Assembly: GCF_023515955.1 (NCBI RefSeq)
Contig: NZ_CP097322.1
Location: forward strand, 5,256,501 to 5,320,500
Reading direction: 5' to 3'
Source of the DNA: Streptomyces sp. RerS4
GTDB lineage: Bacteria > Actinomycetota > Actinomycetes > Streptomycetales > Streptomycetaceae
DNA length: 64,000 bases
A program made the position numbers and the translations under genes. The notes below the pieces were generated by a model, which did not search any database, had not been told where the DNA came from, and worked only from the letters and a program-made list of their open reading frames with translations. Positions 53,485 through 61,625 of the stretch are shown here, piece by piece (the first letter of the stretch is position 1; each line of letters begins with the position of its first letter).

Positions 53485-55002
53485 ATGACCAGCAGCAGCG
53501 ACCGGAGCCCGGCAGTGGACCCCAAGGGAACTTACGAGGTGCGCACCTACGGGTGCCAGATGAACGTGCACGACTCCGAGCGACTCTCCGGTCTGCTGGA
53601 GGACGCCGGCTACGTCCGCGCCCCCGAGGGCGCCGACGGAGACGCCGACGTCGTCGTCTTCAACACCTGCGCCGTCCGCGAGAACGCCGACAACAAGCTC
53701 TACGGCAACCTCGGCCGCCTCGCCCCCATGAAGACCAAGCGCCCCGGCATGCAGATCGCCGTCGGCGGCTGCCTCGCCCAGAAGGACCGCGACACCATCG
53801 TCAAGCGGGCCCCCTGGGTCGACGTCGTCTTCGGCACGCACAACATCGGCAAGCTGCCCGTCCTGCTGGAGCGCGCCCGCGTCCAGGAGGAGGCCCAGGT
53901 CGAGATCGCCGAGTCGCTGGAGGCCTTCCCCTCCACGCTCCCCACCCGCCGCGAGTCCGCGTACGCCGCCTGGGTGTCGATCTCCGTCGGCTGCAACAAC
54001 ACCTGCACCTTCTGCATCGTCCCCGCCCTGCGCGGCAAGGAGGAGGACCGCCGCCCCGGCGACATCCTCGCCGAGGTCGAGGCGCTGGTCGCCGAAGGCG
54101 TCTCGGAGATCACCCTGCTCGGCCAGAACGTCAACGCCTACGGCTCCGACCTGGGCGACCGCGAGGCCTTCTCGAAGCTGCTGCGCGCCTGCGGAGCGAT
54201 CGAGGGCCTGGAGCGCGTCCGCTTCACCTCCCCGCACCCCCGCGACTTCACCGACGACGTGATCGCGGCCATGGCCGAGACCCCGAACGTGATGCCGCAG
54301 CTGCACATGCCGCTCCAGTCCGGCTCCGACCCGATCCTGAAGGCGATGCGCCGCTCCTACCGACAGGAGCGCTTCCTCGGGATCATCGAGAAGGTCCGCG
54401 CCGCGATCCCGCACGCGGCGATCTCCACCGACATCATCGTGGGCTTCCCCGGCGAGACCGAGGAGGACTTCCAGCAGACGATGCACGTCGTGCGCGAGGC
54501 CCGCTTCGCGAACGCCTTCACCTTCCAGTACTCCAAGCGTCCCGGCACCCCGGCCGCCGACATGGAGGGCCAGATCCCCAAGGAGGTCGTCCAGGACCGC
54601 TACATGCGTCTGGTCGCCCTCCAGGAGGAGATCTCCTGGGAGGAGAACAAGAAGCAGGTCGGCCGCACGCTGGAGGTCATGGTCGCCGAGGGCGAGGGCC
54701 GCAAGGACGGCGCCACCGCCCGCCTCTCCGGCCGCGCCCCCGACAACCGCCTCGTGCACTTCACCAAGCCCGAGGAGGACGTCCGCCCCGGCGACGTCGT
54801 CACCGTCGAGATCACCTACGCCGCCCCGCACCACCTCCTCGCCGAGGGCCCGACCCTCGCGGTGCGCCGCACCCGCGCCGGCGACGCCTGGCAGAAGCGC
54901 AACGCCGCTCCCGCGCAGCCCAAGGGCGTCCTGCTCGGCATCCCGACCCTCGGCGTCCCGGCCCCGCTGCCCGTCGCCACCTCGGGCTGCGCGATCGACT
55001 GA
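53485..55002 (+). CDS. miaB: tRNA-2-methylthio-N6-dimethylallyladenosine synthase MiaB
   Basis: 505 residues from ATG 53485. UPF0004 domain with TYGCQMNVHDSE, FNTCAVRENADNK and AVGGCLAQKD supplying three Fe-S cysteines. Radical SAM core with C170-x3-C174-x2-C177 (GCNNTCTFC), FTSPHPRDF and QSGSD. A TRAM domain covers about 400-470. It methylthiolates i6A37 in tRNA; miaA, which makes i6A37, lies 1.6 kb downstream. The 3' end is followed by a 17-bp tandem duplication containing a copy of its own stop codon. Confidence 0.97.
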   Translation: MTSSSDRSPAVDPKGTYEVRTYGCQMNVHDSERLSGLLEDAGYVRAPEGADGDADVVVFNTCAVRENADNKLYGNLGRLAPMKTKRPGMQIAVGGCLAQKDRDTIVKRAPWVDVVFGTHNIGKLPVLLERARVQEEAQVEIAESLEAFPSTLPTRRESAYAAWVSISVGCNNTCTFCIVPALRGKEEDRRPGDILAEVEALVAEGVSEITLLGQNVNAYGSDLGDREAFSKLLRACGAIEGLERVRFTSPHPRDFTDDVIAAMAETPNVMPQLHMPLQSGSDPILKAMRRSYRQERFLGIIEKVRAAIPHAAISTDIIVGFPGETEEDFQQTMHVVREARFANAFTFQYSKRPGTPAADMEGQIPKEVVQDRYMRLVALQEEISWEENKKQVGRTLEVMVAEGEGRKDGATARLSGRAPDNRLVHFTKPEEDVRPGDVVTVEITYAAPHHLLAEGPTLAVRRTRAGDAWQKRNAAPAQPKGVLLGIPTLGVPAPLPVATSGCAID

Positions 55003-55050
55003 TCACCCGGATCGACTGATCACCCGACCCGATCACCCGATCACCCGATC
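54993..55050. repeat. Tandem duplication at the miaB stop codon
   Basis: GATCGACTGATCACCCG occurs twice in direct tandem (54993-55009 and 55010-55026), the first copy containing the final Ile-Asp-stop of miaB. GATCACCC then repeats at 55031-55038 and 55039-55046. It looks like replication slippage. Confidence 0.85.
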
Positions 55051-55089
55051 GACCGACCGTCGGCCGGCGGGGCGGCTAGGCTGCGGATC

Positions 55090-55808
55090 ATGCTCGTAGC
55101 CGCCGCCGTCTGCCCCGCACCGCCGCTCCTCGTGCCGGAGGTCGCCGCGGGCGCCGCCGTCGAACTGGACGACGCCCGTACCGCCTGCTCCGACGCGCTC
55201 GCGGTGCTCGCCGCCTCCCGGCCCGACCTGCTGGTCGTCGTCGGGGCCGCCGACGAGGACGAGGCCGGGCCGTACCCGCCCGGCTCCGAGGGCGACTTCC
55301 GCGCCTTCGGGCTCGGCCCCGGGGACGGCCCCGAGGTCCGGCTCGGGGAGGGCCCGCGGCGGCGTCGACCACTGCCGCCGCCGCTCGCCGTGGGCGCCTG
55401 GCTGCTGGGCCGGGCCCGCTGGGGCTCGGCCCCGTCGAGGGCCTCGGCGTCCCGCGGTCCCGCCAGGCGGCCGACTGCCTGGCCGCCGGCCGGCAGCTGG
55501 CGGCCCGCGACGCGCGCGTCGCCCTGCTCGTCATGGGCGACGGCAGCGCCTGCCGGACCCTGAAGGCCCCCGGCTACCTCGACGACCGCGCCGCCGGCTT
55601 CGACGCGGAGGTCGCCCACGCCCTGGCCACCGCCGACACGGACGCTCTCGCGGCGCTGGACCCGACGCTCGCCGCCGAGCTCCAGGCCGCCGGGCGGGCG
55701 CCCTGGCAGGTCCTCGCCGGCGCCGCCGAAGGCACCGGCCTGGCCGGCCGGCTGTTCTACGAGGACGCCCCGTACGGCGTCGGATACTTCGTGGCCGCCT
55801 GGTCCTGA
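55090..55808 (+). pseudogene. Class III extradiol dioxygenase subunit-B-like protein, one apparent frameshift
   Basis: It starts at ATG 55090 (TAGGCT at 55076-55081 is a plausible -10 placing transcription near the ATG). The first half reads MLVAAAVCPAPPLLVPEVAAG and LLVVVGAADEDEAGPYPPG. The frame breaks near 55415, and the adjacent frame continues LGLGPVEGLGVP, VALLVMGDGSACRTLKAPGYLDDRAAGFD, to TGA 55808 via LFYEDAPYGVGYFVAAWS. About 239 residues if rejoined. It resembles the LigB-like fold family found between miaB and miaA in streptomycetes. Metal ligands are incompletely conserved and function is unknown. Restoring one C at GCCCG (55414-55418) repairs it. Confidence 0.8.
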
Positions 55809-55826
55809 GGGCCACCGGACGAGACG

Positions 55827-55860
55827 AAGGGGCGCGGGACCGCATGGTCCCGCGCCCCTT
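55827..55860. terminator. Bidirectional terminator
   Basis: AAGGGGCGCGGGACC (55827-55841) pairs perfectly with GGTCCCGCGCCCCTT (55846-55860) over 15 bp with a GCAT loop, between two convergent genes. T/A-rich flanks are short on both sides. Confidence 0.9.
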
Positions 55861-55886
55861 CTCGTGCCCGACGTCCGGTACGCGTG

Positions 55887-56174
55887 TCAGGAGGCCGGCG
55901 GCGGCGTCGGCCCGCCGGGGGTGTCCTTGCGCGGGATGTCCTGCGGAGCTTCCCTCTCCGGAGTGTCCTTGTGCGCGAGCTTGCCCAGGGCGTCCTTCGC
56001 CTTGTGCGTCCCGGTCGTGATGCGGTCGCTGTACTTGCCATGGGTCTTGGAGTCCACGGCCTTGGCGACCTTGTCCAGGCCCTCGCCGATCCTGCCCTCG
56101 TGCTGCTGCGCGAGGCCTTCGACCTTTTCCTTGGCCGGAGCGAGCTTGGCCTTCAGATTGTCCAGCAGGCCCAT
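55887..56174 (-). CDS. MT0933/Rv0909-like antitoxin-family protein
   Basis: 95 residues. MGLLDNLKAKLAPAKEKVEGLAQQH followed by GKYSDRITTGTHKAKDALGKLA matches the small Lys/Ala/Glu-rich family called antitoxin after Mycobacterium Rv0909. The C-terminal 30 residues are Pro/Thr-rich. No toxin gene is adjacent, so an antitoxin role is doubtful; a stress-related amphipathic protein is equally possible. The start ATG 56174 has GGAGGG upstream. Confidence 0.8.
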   Translation of the reverse strand: MGLLDNLKAKLAPAKEKVEGLAQQHEGRIGEGLDKVAKAVDSKTHGKYSDRITTGTHKAKDALGKLAHKDTPEREAPQDIPRKDTPGGPTPPPAS

Positions 56175-56197
56175 GGGTCACCCTCCAGTGGCGGTAG

Positions 56198-56431
56198 CTA
56201 CGTACGGGCGCCCTCGCCGGTCTCGCTGTCCGCGGCGACCTCGGCCGACTGCTGCTTCGGGATCTCCACGACCTCCGCCGCGGGAGCCTCCGTCACAGCC
56301 TCCGGAGCCTCCCCGGCCTCCTCGGCCGGGTCGCCCTCCGCGGCCGACGCCTCCGCCGTGGCGGCCTCGGCCTCGACCCCTTCGGTCGCTCCCTCGTCCT
56401 TACGGCGAAAAAACCGGTCAAAAACGCCCAT
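56198..56431 (-). CDS. Small acidic conserved hypothetical protein
   Basis: 77 residues: MGVFDRFFRRKDEG followed by a Glu/Ala-rich low-complexity region, then a conserved-looking tail VEIPKQQSAEVAADSETGEGART. The basic amphipathic N-terminus plus acidic body is shared by streptomycete proteins often labelled gliding motility protein, without evidence. GTTAAGGGAG lies upstream of ATG 56431. Function unknown. It is divergent from miaA and 23 bases before the antitoxin-like gene. Confidence 0.78.
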   Translation of the reverse strand: MGVFDRFFRRKDEGATEGVEAEAATAEASAAEGDPAEEAGEAPEAVTEAPAAEVVEIPKQQSAEVAADSETGEGART

Positions 56432-56600
56432 GTCTACTCCCTTAACGTTACTCGTGCGGGTGAAGTTCCGCTGTGGCCGGACCGGCCTCCACCAGGTGCG
56501 CGACAGGCGCACGCCGGGCCGGAACCTCTTCAGGGCAACGACCCCCACCGGACCCCGTCACCTAACCCGATCGGGTACATGCCGTTCGGTTTGCGAGACT

Positions 56601-57545
56601 GTGTCGGTGAGGAATGCACCCCCCGCCCCGCGGGTCATCGCCGTCGTCGGTCCCACCGCGGCCGGAAAGTCCGATCTGGGCGTCGCCCTGGCCCGCCACT
56701 TCGGCGGTGAGGTCGTCAACGCGGACTCCATGCAGCTGTACCGGGGGATGGACATCGGCACCGCCAAGCTGACGGTCGAGGAACGCGGCGGCGTCCCGCA
56801 CCACCTCCTCGACATCTGGGACGTCACCGAAACCGCCAGCGTCGCCGAGTACCAGCGCCTCGCCCGCGCCGAGATCGACAGGCTGCTCGCCGAGGGCCGC
56901 ACCCCGGTCCTCGTGGGCGGATCCGGCCTCTACGTCCGCGGCGCCCTCGACGCCATGGAGTTCCCCGGCACCGACCCCGAGGTCCGCGCCCGGCTGGAGG
57001 CCGAGGTCACGCTGCGCGGACCCGGCGCCCTGCACGCCCGCCTCGCCGCCGCCGACCCGGCCGCCGCCGCCGCGATCCTGCCCAGCAACGGCCGGCGCAT
57101 CGTGCGCGCCCTGGAGGTCATCGAGATCACCGGCCGCCCCTTCACCGCCAACCTCCCCGGCCACGAGTCCGTCTACGACACCGTGCAGATCGGCGTCGAC
57201 GTGGCCCGCCCCGAACTCGACGAACGGATCGCGCTGCGCGTGGACCGCATGTGGGAGGCCGGGCTCGTCGACGAGGTCCGCGCCCTGGAGGCCCGGGGCC
57301 TGCGCGACGGCGTCACCGCCTCGCGGGCGCTGGGCTACCAGCAGGTGCTCGCCGCCCTCGCGGGGGAGTGCACGGAAGCGGAGGCGAAGGCCGAGACCGT
57401 TCGGGCCACGAAGCGCTTCGCCCGGCGGCAGGACTCCTGGTTCCGCCGTGACCCGCGCGTCCACTGGCTCAGCGGGGCCGCCGCCGACCACGGGGAACTC
57501 CCCGGACTCGCCCGCTCGTTGGTCGAACGAGCGGTTACAGCCTGA
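56601..57545 (+). CDS. miaA: tRNA dimethylallyltransferase MiaA
   Basis: 314 residues from GTG 56601 (GTG 56607 also possible). P-loop GPTAAGKS near residue 17, NADSMQLYRGMDIGTAK, PHHLLDI, GGSGLYVRGALD, SNGRRIVRALEV and C-terminal TKRFARRQDSWFRRD. It transfers dimethylallyl to A37 of tRNAs reading U-starting codons; MiaB then acts on the product. No strong SD is seen, so a leaderless mRNA is possible. Confidence 0.96.
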   Translation: MSVRNAPPAPRVIAVVGPTAAGKSDLGVALARHFGGEVVNADSMQLYRGMDIGTAKLTVEERGGVPHHLLDIWDVTETASVAEYQRLARAEIDRLLAEGRTPVLVGGSGLYVRGALDAMEFPGTDPEVRARLEAEVTLRGPGALHARLAAADPAAAAAILPSNGRRIVRALEVIEITGRPFTANLPGHESVYDTVQIGVDVARPELDERIALRVDRMWEAGLVDEVRALEARGLRDGVTASRALGYQQVLAALAGECTEAEAKAETVRATKRFARRQDSWFRRDPRVHWLSGAAADHGELPGLARSLVERAVTA

Positions 57546-57650
57546 TCACGTGATGGCATCGGGACGCCCCGTGCGCCCGTCGCGGGCCCTGGGCCGTGCC
57601 ATCATCAAACTTCTGAACAGCGGCGTACGAAGTCCGAGTGGGGAGGGCGC

Positions 57651-58256
57651 GTGGCGATGGAGGCCGGCCCTCGTGACACCGGGCGGGACGACACCAGACG
57701 GGAAGCGGACCCGATGCGTCACGGCGGGACCGCGGAGCGCGGTGCGTCCGCCGACACCGACGCGCCCGCACGGCCCGCCGCGCCCGGTGCGAGGCCCGCG
57801 GGCGCGTCCGCCGACGCCCCCGAGGTCCCGGAGGTACTCGGCCTGCCCGCCGAGCCCGACCGGCTGAGCCCCGACGGGCCCGACGCCCCCGGAAGCGGCG
57901 CCGAGGACGTCTCCGGCCCCGAGTTCGAGGTCGAGCTGCGCCCGCAGCGCCGCCTGCGCATCTGGCAGATCGCCCCCATCGTGCTGCTCGGCGTCGCCGG
58001 ATCCCTCATGTTCGGCTTCCCCCTCGCCTTCGAGTTCGGCGACGGCGGAGCCGTGGTCGCCATGCTCGGCTTCCTCATCAGCTGCTGCGCGGGCGGCTGG
58101 GGCATGATGGCCGCCCGCCGCGTCGGCTACACCTGGCCCGGACTCCCGCCGCGCGGCAGCGGCCGCCGCCCCGACTGGCGGATGGCAGCGCTGTACGCGC
58201 TCGCCGCGCTGGCCGTCGTGGCGCTCGCCGTGTACCGGGTGGCGCGGCTGCGCTGA
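57651..58256 (+). CDS. Hypothetical membrane protein
   Basis: 201 residues from GTG 57651 (GGGGAGGG upstream; ATG 57657 alternative). A disordered Asp/Ala/Pro-rich N-terminal half (1-100) is followed by RRLRIWQIAPIVLLGVAGSLMFGFPLAF, a second segment VVAMLGFLISCCAGGWGMMAA, and a third near the C-terminus. Three membrane segments in all. It sits between miaA and dapF in same orientation. I do not recognise a functional family. Confidence 0.8.
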   Translation: MAMEAGPRDTGRDDTRREADPMRHGGTAERGASADTDAPARPAAPGARPAGASADAPEVPEVLGLPAEPDRLSPDGPDAPGSGAEDVSGPEFEVELRPQRRLRIWQIAPIVLLGVAGSLMFGFPLAFEFGDGGAVVAMLGFLISCCAGGWGMMAARRVGYTWPGLPPRGSGRRPDWRMAALYALAALAVVALAVYRVARLR

Positions 58257-58344
58257 GCGCGGGCCGGTCCCGCAGCGCGGCGCCGGCCGTGGGGGCGCGT
58301 AGGCCGGCAGGTCAGGGGCGGAAGGCGCTCGGTACCATGGGCGC

Positions 58345-59220
58345 GTGACGCACACCCCCCTCTCCTTCCTCAAGGGCCACGGCACCGAGAACGACTTCGT
58401 GATCGTCCCCGACCCCGACAACGCCATCGAGCTGCCCGCGACCGCCGTCGCCGCGCTCTGCGACCGGCGCGCGGGCATCGGGGCCGACGGTGTGCTGCAC
58501 GTGGTGCGCTCCGCCGCCCATCCCGAGGCCGCCGCCATGGCCGCCGAGGCCGAATGGTTCATGGACTACCGCAACAGCGACGGCTCCATCGCCGAGATGT
58601 GCGGCAACGGCGTACGCGTCTTCGCCCGCTACCTCCAGCACGCCGGCCACGTCGAGCCCGGCGACCTCGCCGTCGCCACCCGAGGCGGCGTCAAGCGGGT
58701 CCACCTCGACAAGACCGGCGACGTCACCGTCTCCATGGGCCGCGCCGAACTCCCCGAGGGCGACGTCACCGTCTCGGTCGGCGAGCACATCTGGCCCGCG
58801 CGCAACGTCAACATGGGCAACCCGCACGCCGTCGCGTTCGTCGACGGCCTCGACCAGGCCGGGAACCTCTACAGCCCGCCGGCGTTCAGCCCGGCCTCGG
58901 CCTACCCCACCGGGGTCAACGTCGAATTCGTCGTCGACCGCGGCCCCCGCCACGTCGCCATGCGCGTCCACGAACGCGGCTCCGGCGAGACCCGCTCCTG
59001 CGGCACCGGCGCCTGCGCCGTCGCCGTGGCCGCCATCCGCCGCGACGGCGTCGACCCCGCCGTCACCGGCGAGCCCGTCACCTATACCGTCGACCTGCCC
59101 GGCGGCACCCTCGCCATCACCGAGCACCCCGACGGCCGCGTCGACATGACCGGACCGGCCGTGATCGTGGCCGCCGGAGAGTTCGAGGCCGACTGGCTCA
59201 CCGAAACGGCTTTCGCCTGA
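58345..59220 (+). CDS. dapF: Diaminopimelate epimerase
   Basis: 291 residues from GTG 58345. Catalytic cysteines C86 (EMCGNGVR) and C219 (RSCGTGAC) are present, with GTENDFV at the start and MGNPHAV, NVEFV. It interconverts LL- and meso-diaminopimelate for lysine and, in part, cell-wall precursor supply (Streptomyces walls use the LL form). TACCAT (58333-58338) lies six bases before the start, suggesting a leaderless transcript. Confidence 0.97.
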   Translation: MTHTPLSFLKGHGTENDFVIVPDPDNAIELPATAVAALCDRRAGIGADGVLHVVRSAAHPEAAAMAAEAEWFMDYRNSDGSIAEMCGNGVRVFARYLQHAGHVEPGDLAVATRGGVKRVHLDKTGDVTVSMGRAELPEGDVTVSVGEHIWPARNVNMGNPHAVAFVDGLDQAGNLYSPPAFSPASAYPTGVNVEFVVDRGPRHVAMRVHERGSGETRSCGTGACAVAVAAIRRDGVDPAVTGEPVTYTVDLPGGTLAITEHPDGRVDMTGPAVIVAAGEFEADWLTETAFA

Positions 59221-59360
59221 GGATTCCCTCTCATGGGTGATCCGTTTCACGCTGAGCGAGAGGTGGACTGCGCCACGTGGTGGGGTCGGTAACATCAGGC
59301 ACCGGCCCTGAGGGCTCACCCCATGCCCGCCACCGCCGGTCGAAGCTGCCGGAGGTGCCC

Positions 59361-61442
59361 ATGAGTGCAGAGGCCACGAACCCCGAAGCACATGCTGAAG
59401 TGCGTCCTGAGCTGCGCAGACGTGGCCGGAGCCGGCTCGATCTGCGGCGGCTCGGGCGGGCGGCCCTGCTCGGGCCGACGTCCCGCGATCGGCTCCCGGA
59501 CGCCATCGGACACGTAGCAGAAGCGCACCGCGCCCACCATCCGGACGCCGATCTGTCCCTTTTGCGGCGGGCCTATCTGCTCGCCGAGACCTCACACCGC
59601 GGCCAGATGCGAAAAAGTGGTGAGCCGTACATCACACATCCGCTCGCCGTCACCCTGATCCTCGCCGAACTCGGCGCCGAGACCACGACGTTGACGGCCT
59701 CTCTGCTGCACGACACCGTCGAGGACACCGATGTGACCCTCGATCAGGTCCGCGCCGAATTCGGCGACGAGGTCGCCTTCATCGTCGACGGGGTCACCAA
59801 GGTCGAGAAGATCGACTACGGCGCCGCCGCCGAACCCGAGACCTTCCGCAAGATGCTCGTCGCCACCGGCAACGACGTCCGCGTCATGTCCATCAAACTC
59901 GCCGACCGGCTCCACAACATGCGCACCCTCGGCGTGATGCGCCCCGAGAAACAGGCCCGCATCGCCAAGGTCACCCGCGACGTCCTGATCCCGCTCGCCG
60001 AACGCCTCGGCGTCCAGGCCCTCAAGACCGAACTCGAAGACCTCGTCTTCGCGATCCTCCACCCCGACGAATACGAACGCACCCGCGCCCTCATCGCCGC
60101 CCACACCGGCGAGAGCGACCCGCTGCCCGCCATCGCCGACTCCGTACGCACCGTCCTGCGCGAGGCCGGCATCGCCGCCGAAGTCCTCGTCCGGCCCCGC
60201 CACTTCGTCTCCGTCCACCGCATCTCCCGCACCCGGGGCGAACTGCGCGGCTCCGACTTCGGCCGCGTCCTCGTCCTCGTCGGCGAGAACGCCGACTGCT
60301 ACGCCGTACTCGGCGAACTCCACACCTGCTTCACCCCGGTCGTCTCGGAGTTCAAGGACTTCATCGCCGCCCCCAAGTTCAACCTCTACCAATCCCTGCA
60401 CACCGCCGTCGCCGTCCCCGAGGGCTACGTCGCCGAAGTCATCGTCCGCACCCGGCAGATGCACCGCGTCGCCGAAGCCGGCGTCGTCGCCCTCGGCAAC
60501 CCCTACACCACCGGCGACACCGCCGACAGCGACGAAGAGCGCGTCGACCCCACCCGACCCGGCTGGTTGTCGCGACTCCTCGACTGGCAGCAGTCCGCGC
60601 CCGACCCCGACACCTTCTGGACCGTCCTGCGCGCCGAACTCGCCCAGGACCGCGAGATCACCGTCTTCCGCGCCGACGGCAGCACCCCCGGCACGATCAG
60701 CCTGCCGGGCGGCGCCAGCTGCGTCGACGCCGCCTACGCCCTCCACGGCGAAGCCGCCCACGGCTGTATCGGCGCCCGCGTCAACGGGCGCCTCACCTCC
60801 CTGTCGTCCCCGCTCTCCGACGGGGACACCGTCCAGCTGCTCCTCGCCCAGGACGCCTCCTCCGGGCCCGCCCCCGACTGGCTCGACCACGCCCGCACCC
60901 CCGCCGCGCGGATCGCCATCACCAGCTGGCTCCAGGCCCACCCCGACGGCGCCGGGCCCGCCACCGCCGCGCCCCGCGCGCCGCTGTCCGTCGTCGGGGC
61001 CCGGGGGGACGGCGGCAACGCCGTCGCCGACCTGCCGGACGCGCACGTACGCCTCGCCGGGTGCTGTACGCCCGTACCGCCCGACGCGGTCGCCGGATTC
61101 GTCGTACGGGGCGGCGCCGTCACCGTGCACCGGGTCCACTGTCCCGCCGTGGCGCAGATGCGCTCCCTGGGCCGCACCTCGGTCGCCGTGCACTGGCGGG
61201 CCACCGCGGACTGCCGGGTCACGCTGCTCGCCGAATCGTTCGGCCGCCCGCACCTGCTGGCCGACCTGACCGAGGCCATCGCCCGCGAAGGGGTCGAGGT
61301 GGTGTCCGCCACCGTGGAGCCGCCCGTGGAACAGCGCGTCCGCCACACCTACACGCTGCAACTGCCCGACGCCGCGGGGCTGCCCGCACTGATGCGGGCC
61401 ATGCGGGACGTGCCGGGCGTGTACGACGTGAGCCGGGCGTAG
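59361..61442 (+). CDS. rshA: RelA/SpoT homologue RshA ((p)ppGpp synthetase/hydrolase)
   Basis: 693 residues from ATG 59361 (GGAGGTG upstream). HD hydrolase domain: H83-region ETSHRGQMRKSGEPYITHP, H117-D118 (LLHDTVEDTD). Synthetase domain: D299 (SDFGRVLVL) and E359 (AEVIVRT, normally EVQIRT), 60 residues apart as in Rel. The substrate-loop motif at 330-333 is E-F-K-D, not RXKD or EXDD. TGS domain near 440-505, then an ACT domain at about 610-690. It differs from the main streptomycete RelA in length and motifs; I recall RshA of S. coelicolor at this locus, downstream of dapF. Confidence 0.9.
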   Translation: MSAEATNPEAHAEVRPELRRRGRSRLDLRRLGRAALLGPTSRDRLPDAIGHVAEAHRAHHPDADLSLLRRAYLLAETSHRGQMRKSGEPYITHPLAVTLILAELGAETTTLTASLLHDTVEDTDVTLDQVRAEFGDEVAFIVDGVTKVEKIDYGAAAEPETFRKMLVATGNDVRVMSIKLADRLHNMRTLGVMRPEKQARIAKVTRDVLIPLAERLGVQALKTELEDLVFAILHPDEYERTRALIAAHTGESDPLPAIADSVRTVLREAGIAAEVLVRPRHFVSVHRISRTRGELRGSDFGRVLVLVGENADCYAVLGELHTCFTPVVSEFKDFIAAPKFNLYQSLHTAVAVPEGYVAEVIVRTRQMHRVAEAGVVALGNPYTTGDTADSDEERVDPTRPGWLSRLLDWQQSAPDPDTFWTVLRAELAQDREITVFRADGSTPGTISLPGGASCVDAAYALHGEAAHGCIGARVNGRLTSLSSPLSDGDTVQLLLAQDASSGPAPDWLDHARTPAARIAITSWLQAHPDGAGPATAAPRAPLSVVGARGDGGNAVADLPDAHVRLAGCCTPVPPDAVAGFVVRGGAVTVHRVHCPAVAQMRSLGRTSVAVHWRATADCRVTLLAESFGRPHLLADLTEAIAREGVEVVSATVEPPVEQRVRHTYTLQLPDAAGLPALMRAMRDVPGVYDVSRA

Positions 61443-61625
61443 GGGGCTCCGGGGGGTTCGGGTTTCGGTTTCGGGGGGGGCGAGGGGGCGCGGGGGCGCT
61501 CGTACGCGGCGTGAGGCGTGAGTCCGGGCGTGCGGAGGCACGCCGTGCGGCCGGAGGTCCCCGTTCGGGTGGAACCGTCGCGCGCCGCCCGCGGCCCCGT
61601 CCCCGGCGCTGGTAAGCGATGGTGG

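Noticed and set aside
55887..56431. Toxin-antitoxin pair formed by the two small minus-strand genes
   Set aside because: The antitoxin-like protein has no recognisable toxin next to it; the acidic 77-residue neighbour shows no toxin fold features.
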